Positions 6,448 to 8,992 of a stretch of DNA of 8,992 nucleotides are shown piece after piece. The stretch's first letter is position 1; each line of letters starts with the position of its first letter. The translations under genes and the position numbers were made by a program. The notes below the pieces were generated by a model. It ran no database searches. It was not told where the DNA came from and saw nothing but the letters and a program-made list of their open reading frames with translations. Origin of the DNA: an uncultured Prosthecobacter sp. (GTDB lineage Bacteria > Verrucomicrobiota > Verrucomicrobiia > Verrucomicrobiales > Verrucomicrobiaceae); NCBI GenBank assembly GCA_947523045.1, contig CANNUR010000107.1:1-8992 (forward strand). Reading direction: 5' to 3'.

Positions 6448-6475
6448 AGCCTAGCACAGCCTGCGGCGGGTGCAA
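6448..6475 (-). promoter_or_regulatory. Predicted promoter for leuC
   Basis: On the minus strand TTGCAC (6470-6475) serves as -35 and TAGGCT (6448-6453) as -10, with a 16-bp spacer. The start would be near 6441, giving a leader of about 60 nt before the leuC ATG. Both boxes match consensus at four or more of the strong positions. Prediction is by eye only. Confidence 0.45.
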
Positions 6476-6523
6476 CGCGCCGCGGCAAAAAAGCGTCGGG
6501 GCGCGCTGCAGCCCGCCAACCCG

Positions 6524-6575
6524 GGCTTCGGAAGGCGCTTCAAAAGCCGGGACCGGGATGGGCTCTCGCCATCCC
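6524..6575 (-). terminator. Hairpins downstream of the sugar isomerase-like gene, possible terminator
   Basis: Just after the isomerase stop codon (6578-6580) a 7-bp stem, GGGATGG (6555-6561)/CCATCCC (6569-6575), can form. A second nested structure follows at 6524-6548 (GGCTT/AAGCC enclosing GAAG/CTTC). On the minus strand a short TTTT comes about 9 nt after the first stem, too far and too short for a textbook terminator. It would separate this transcript from leuC. Confidence 0.35.
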
Positions 6576-6577
6576 CA

Positions 6578-7633
6578 TCAGACTGCATGGGCCCGCAGCC
6601 AGGCGATGCTGCGCTCGAACTCGGCCTTTTGGTAGGCGATCTCGGCGTCCTTCTTGCCCGGGCCCTCCGGCGCCTTGAAGCTGGGGATGGCCTTGCCGCG
6701 CTTCGACATCTCGACCCAGGCGGCAAAGGCGGCGCTGTCGCGGTGGTTCGGGTAGGGCGACCAGAATTCGTCCTTTTTCCAGGTGAAGGGCCGGGCAAAC
6801 CCGGAGATGGTCTCGACCTGCAGCGGCACGCCGGGCGCCAGCTCGGCAAAACGGCGGGCATAGGCCTTGAAGTCGACCTGGCCCTCGCCGACCGCCGTCC
6901 ACTGCACGACGGCGCCGTTTTCGTCCTCCCAGACCATGCTGTCGCGCACACTCGAGCAGACGGTGAGCGGCCCGAGCACCTCCAGGTGCGCCAGCGGCTC
7001 CTCCAGCGCCCAGACGGCGTTGCCGGGGTCGATGTTGGCACCGACATACTCCTTGCCAGCCGCCTCGATGAGGGCCTTCAGCTCGTGCGACTGCATGTCG
7101 CCGGAGTGGTTCTCGATGGCGATTTTGATGCCCTCGGCCTCGGCGCGCGAGCGGTTGGCGCGGATGACCTTGACGGTCTGCTCAATGTGACGCTGGATGC
7201 CGCCGTCACCGACGCGGTCCTTGGAGTTGCCCAGGTAGCAGCGCGCCACCGGCGAGCCGAGCGCCTTCGCCAGCCGGATCGTCAGCGCCAGATGCTCCTC
7301 GGGCGTGCCATAGGTGTCCTTCCAGGTGTTGGAGGTCGGGCAGACGCTGCCGGTGCCGACGTAGAGCTGCAGGCCGGCGCGTTCCGCCTGCGCACGCAGG
7401 CCCTTCAGGTAGGCATCCTCAAAGCTTTCAAACACATGCAACTCGGAGAGGAAGCAGGTGTCGAGCTTGAGCGAGGCCGCGTAATCGATGAACTGCCCCG
7501 CCTTCCAGCCGGTGGCGCGCACGGCAAAATGGTCGAGACCGAGCTTCAGCTTCGGCGCGGCCGCCGACAGGCGCGGGATGGCCAGGGCGGCGGTGGCAAG
7601 GGCGGTTTGCGACAGAAAGGCGCGGCGGTTCAT
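6578..7633 (-). CDS. Tat-exported sugar phosphate isomerase/epimerase-like protein (xylose isomerase-like TIM barrel)
   Basis: The 351-residue product starts MNRRAFLSQTALATAALAIP, a twin-arginine (Tat) signal with cleavage near residue 26. It is therefore folded in the cytoplasm and exported, as is common for members of this family in Planctomycetes and Verrucomicrobia. The remainder is a xylose isomerase/endonuclease IV-like TIM barrel. Candidate metal ligands are E174 in IAIENHSGD (171-179), D202 in NIDPGN (200-205) and E274 in QVETISG (272-278); the H-x-K/D strand usual between the last two is replaced by CSSVRD (226-231). The substrate is unknown; a sugar or keto-sugar is likely. The frame extends to TTG 7669 and has another ATG at 7654. 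ATG 7633 is preferred because it gives the Tat motif directly at the N-terminus and because a promoter overlaps the longer versions. It is divergent from gnd. Confidence 0.82.
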   Translation of the reverse strand: MNRRAFLSQTALATAALAIPRLSAAAPKLKLGLDHFAVRATGWKAGQFIDYAASLKLDTCFLSELHVFESFEDAYLKGLRAQAERAGLQLYVGTGSVCPTSNTWKDTYGTPEEHLALTIRLAKALGSPVARCYLGNSKDRVGDGGIQRHIEQTVKVIRANRSRAEAEGIKIAIENHSGDMQSHELKALIEAAGKEYVGANIDPGNAVWALEEPLAHLEVLGPLTVCSSVRDSMVWEDENGAVVQWTAVGEGQVDFKAYARRFAELAPGVPLQVETISGFARPFTWKKDEFWSPYPNHRDSAAFAAWVEMSKRGKAIPSFKAPEGPGKKDAEIAYQKAEFERSIAWLRAHAV

Positions 7634-7640
7634 GGGCGGG

Positions 7641-7669
7641 GAGTAAGGGGACATTCCCTCAACGGTCAA
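7641..7669 (-). promoter_or_regulatory. Predicted promoter for the Tat-signal isomerase-like gene; leaderless start predicted
   Basis: On the minus strand TTGACC (7664-7669) is a good -35 box and TTACTC (7641-7646) a weak -10 box, with a 17-bp spacer. Only 7 bases separate the -10 from the ATG at 7633, so the transcript would start at or next to the start codon. The -10 is poor, so confidence is low. Confidence 0.35.
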
Positions 7670-7691
7670 GCCCGGCCCTTGCTGTCAGGCC

Positions 7692-7710
7692 GTTCATGGT
7701 CGCCATGAAC
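7692..7710. promoter_or_regulatory. Perfect inverted repeat in the divergent intergenic region, candidate operator
   Basis: GTTCATGG (7692-7699) and CCATGAAC (7703-7710) are perfect reverse complements around TCG. Such a short-spaced 8-bp palindrome is typical of a site bound by a dimeric regulator. It lies between the isomerase-like gene and gnd, upstream of both predicted promoters, about 50-70 bp from each predicted start. The regulator is not in this window. Confidence 0.5.
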
Positions 7711-7720
7711 AAAATCCCCT

Positions 7721-7748
7721 TTGCCAAGCCCGGCTGGGCGGGTATGAC
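7721..7748 (+). promoter_or_regulatory. Predicted promoter for gnd
   Basis: TTGCCA (7721-7726) is a good -35 box and TATGAC (7743-7748) a fair -10 box, with a 16-bp spacer. Transcription would begin near 7755, leaving a leader of about 39 nt. The leader shows no Shine-Dalgarno sequence before the ATG at 7794. Confidence 0.5.
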
Positions 7749-7793
7749 TGCCTCCCCCGCTCCGGCGGCCTAACCACCCCCTGCCAATTGCAC

Positions 7794-8992
7794 ATGAGCC
7801 AAAAAAGTGACTTCGGACTGATCGGCCTCGCCGTCATGGGCCAGAACCTCGTCCTCAACGTGGAAAGCCGCGGCTTCCAGGTTTCCGTTTACAACCGCAC
7901 CACCAGCGTCACCGACGAATTCGTCGCCAAGCACCCCGGCAAAAAGCTGGTCGGCTGCCACAGCCTCGAGGAGTTCGTCCAGAGCCTCGCCACGCCGCGC
8001 AAGATCCACATCATGGTCAAGTCGACCGCCGTGGCCGACAGCGACCGCGACGCGGTTGACGCGGTCATCGAGCAGCTCATCCCCCTGCTCGACAAGGACG
8101 ATATCATCATCGACGGAGGCAACAGCTTCTACAAGACCACCGAGCGCCGCGATGTCTACCTCGCCGAGAAGGGCCTGCGCTTCATCGGCGCCGGCGTCTC
8201 CGGCGGTGAGGAAGGCGCGCGCAAGGGCCCCTCGATCATGCCCGGCGGCCCGGCCAGCACCTGGGAGGTGATGAAGCCGATCTTCGAAAGCATCGCCGCC
8301 AAGGTCGACGGCGAACCCTGCGTCATCCACATCGGCCCCGGCGGCGCCGGCCACTACGTGAAGATGATCCACAACGGCATCGAGTACGGCGACATGCAGC
8401 TTATCTGCGAAGCCTACAACATCTTCAAGAATGCCGGCTTCAGCACCGACGAGATGGCCGCCATCTTCAACGAGTGGAACGAGGGCGACCTGCTCAGCTA
8501 CCTCATCCAGATCACCGGCAAGGCCCTTGAACAGAAGGACGCTGAAACCGGCCACCCGGTCGTCGAACTGATCATGGACAAGGCCGGCCAGAAGGGCACC
8601 GGCCAGTGGACCCTGCAGAACGCCGTCGAAAACGCCGTCGTCATCAGCACCATCAACGCCGCCGTCGAGGCGCGCATCCTGTCGAGCCAGAAGAAGCAGC
8701 GCGTCGCCGCCAGCAAGGAACTCGCCGGCCCGGTCCCCGACCTCGCCGCCAAGAGCCTGACCTTCTCGATCAGCTTCGGCAAGAGCTCCGGCAGCGTCAG
8801 CGCCGGCCTCAGCGTCGACAAGTCCGACCTCGTCAAGAAGGTGCACGACGCCCTCTACGCCTCCAAGATCATCAGCTACGCCCAGGGCCTCGACCTGATC
8901 AAGACCATGGGCGAGAAGAAGGGCTGGGGCCTCGACCTTGGCCGCATCGCCGCCATCTGGCGCGGCGGCTGCATCATCCGCGCCCAGTTCCT
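7794..8992 (+). CDS. gnd: 6-phosphogluconate dehydrogenase, decarboxylating (3' truncated by window)
   Basis: Gnd oxidatively decarboxylates 6-phosphogluconate to ribulose 5-phosphate with NADP in the pentose phosphate pathway, in the cytoplasm. From ATG 7794, 399 complete codons are visible of a usual 470-490, and the frame is open to the window edge. The N-terminal dinucleotide fold shows GLIGLAVMGQN (8-18), and NRT (34-36) follows the second strand, as in NADP-using enzymes. The substrate-site block GVSGGEEGARKGPSIMPGG (134-152) and the catalytic region KMIHNGIEYGDMQ (190-202), with Lys190 and Glu197, are intact. The stretch STAVADSDRDAVDAVIEQL (about 77-95) is longer than the equivalent loop in E. 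coli by roughly 7 residues. It is transcribed divergently from the isomerase-like gene. Family assignment is secure. Confidence 0.97.
   Translation, partial: MSQKSDFGLIGLAVMGQNLVLNVESRGFQVSVYNRTTSVTDEFVAKHPGKKLVGCHSLEEFVQSLATPRKIHIMVKSTAVADSDRDAVDAVIEQLIPLLDKDDIIIDGGNSFYKTTERRDVYLAEKGLRFIGAGVSGGEEGARKGPSIMPGGPASTWEVMKPIFESIAAKVDGEPCVIHIGPGGAGHYVKMIHNGIEYGDMQLICEAYNIFKNAGFSTDEMAAIFNEWNEGDLLSYLIQITGKALEQKDAETGHPVVELIMDKAGQKGTGQWTLQNAVENAVVISTINAAVEARILSSQKKQRVAASKELAGPVPDLAAKSLTFSISFGKSSGSVSAGLSVDKSDLVKKVHDALYASKIISYAQGLDLIKTMGEKKGWGLDLGRIAAIWRGGCIIRAQF

Noticed and set aside
5824..6678. Plus-strand open frame opposite the 5' half of leuC
   Set aside because: It is a shadow of leuC, crosses the leuC promoter region and has no recognisable domain.
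6470..7708. 412-residue plus-strand open frame opposite the isomerase-like gene
   Set aside because: The composition is typical of an antisense GC-rich frame. The minus-strand product has a Tat signal and TIM-barrel metal motifs.
7770..8846. Long open frame on the minus strand opposite gnd
   Set aside because: It is a low-complexity Ala/Asp/Gly/Leu-rich shadow produced by the GC-rich gnd coding strand, which carries all family motifs.
1..8992. CRISPR array, insertion sequence, rRNA or riboswitch
   Set aside because: I saw no regularly spaced repeats, transposase, integrase or rRNA-like sequence, and no recognisable riboswitch core on either strand.

Overview
The window is GC-rich chromosomal DNA with housekeeping genes packed tightly on both strands. 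The gene content (GatB, LeuC, 6-phosphogluconate dehydrogenase, a Tat-exported sugar isomerase-like protein, a phytase-like lipid-free exported protein), the high G+C in third codon positions and the near absence of clear Shine-Dalgarno sequences would fit a high-GC member of Verrucomicrobiota such as an Opitutales relative. That assignment is an inference from style and was not computed.

Layout. Positions 1-659 hold the 3' end of gatB, followed closely by a small exported, C-terminally anchored protein with one EF-hand loop (696-1352). A tRNA-Gln(CTG) gene lies at 1421-1494. Directly after it comes a two-gene toxin-antitoxin pair (DUF433 antitoxin, DUF5615 PIN-like toxin; 1539-2096) of visibly lower G+C. 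This pair is bracketed by a perfect 12-bp direct repeat whose left copy starts inside the tRNA CCA end, so it looks like a small acquired island. On the minus strand, a phytase-like beta-propeller protein (2130-3011) follows a secreted N-acetylmuramoyl-L-alanine amidase (3016-3768) in a two-gene operon. Divergent from the amidase is a MurG/MGDG-synthase-type glycosyltransferase (3863-4963), which converges on leuC (4966-6381, minus) with only 2 bp between the stop codons. Upstream of leuC on the same strand is a Tat-signal sugar phosphate isomerase/epimerase-like protein (6578-7633). A 160-bp divergent intergenic region with a perfect 8-bp inverted repeat separates it from gnd (7794 to the window end), which is cut by the window edge.

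How the parts relate. Most genes are independent core functions: translation fidelity (GatB, tRNA-Gln), leucine biosynthesis (LeuC), pentose phosphate pathway (Gnd) and envelope or cell-wall metabolism (amidase, glycosyltransferase). gatB beside a glutamine tRNA is suggestive, because GatB makes Gln-tRNA(Gln) in bacteria lacking GlnRS, but the two need not be co-regulated. No clearly new multi-gene system is visible. The most informative anomalies are the tRNA-linked toxin-antitoxin island, two promoters placed so close to their ATGs that leaderless mRNAs are predicted, the operator-like palindrome upstream of gnd, and the isolated leuC without leuD beside it.
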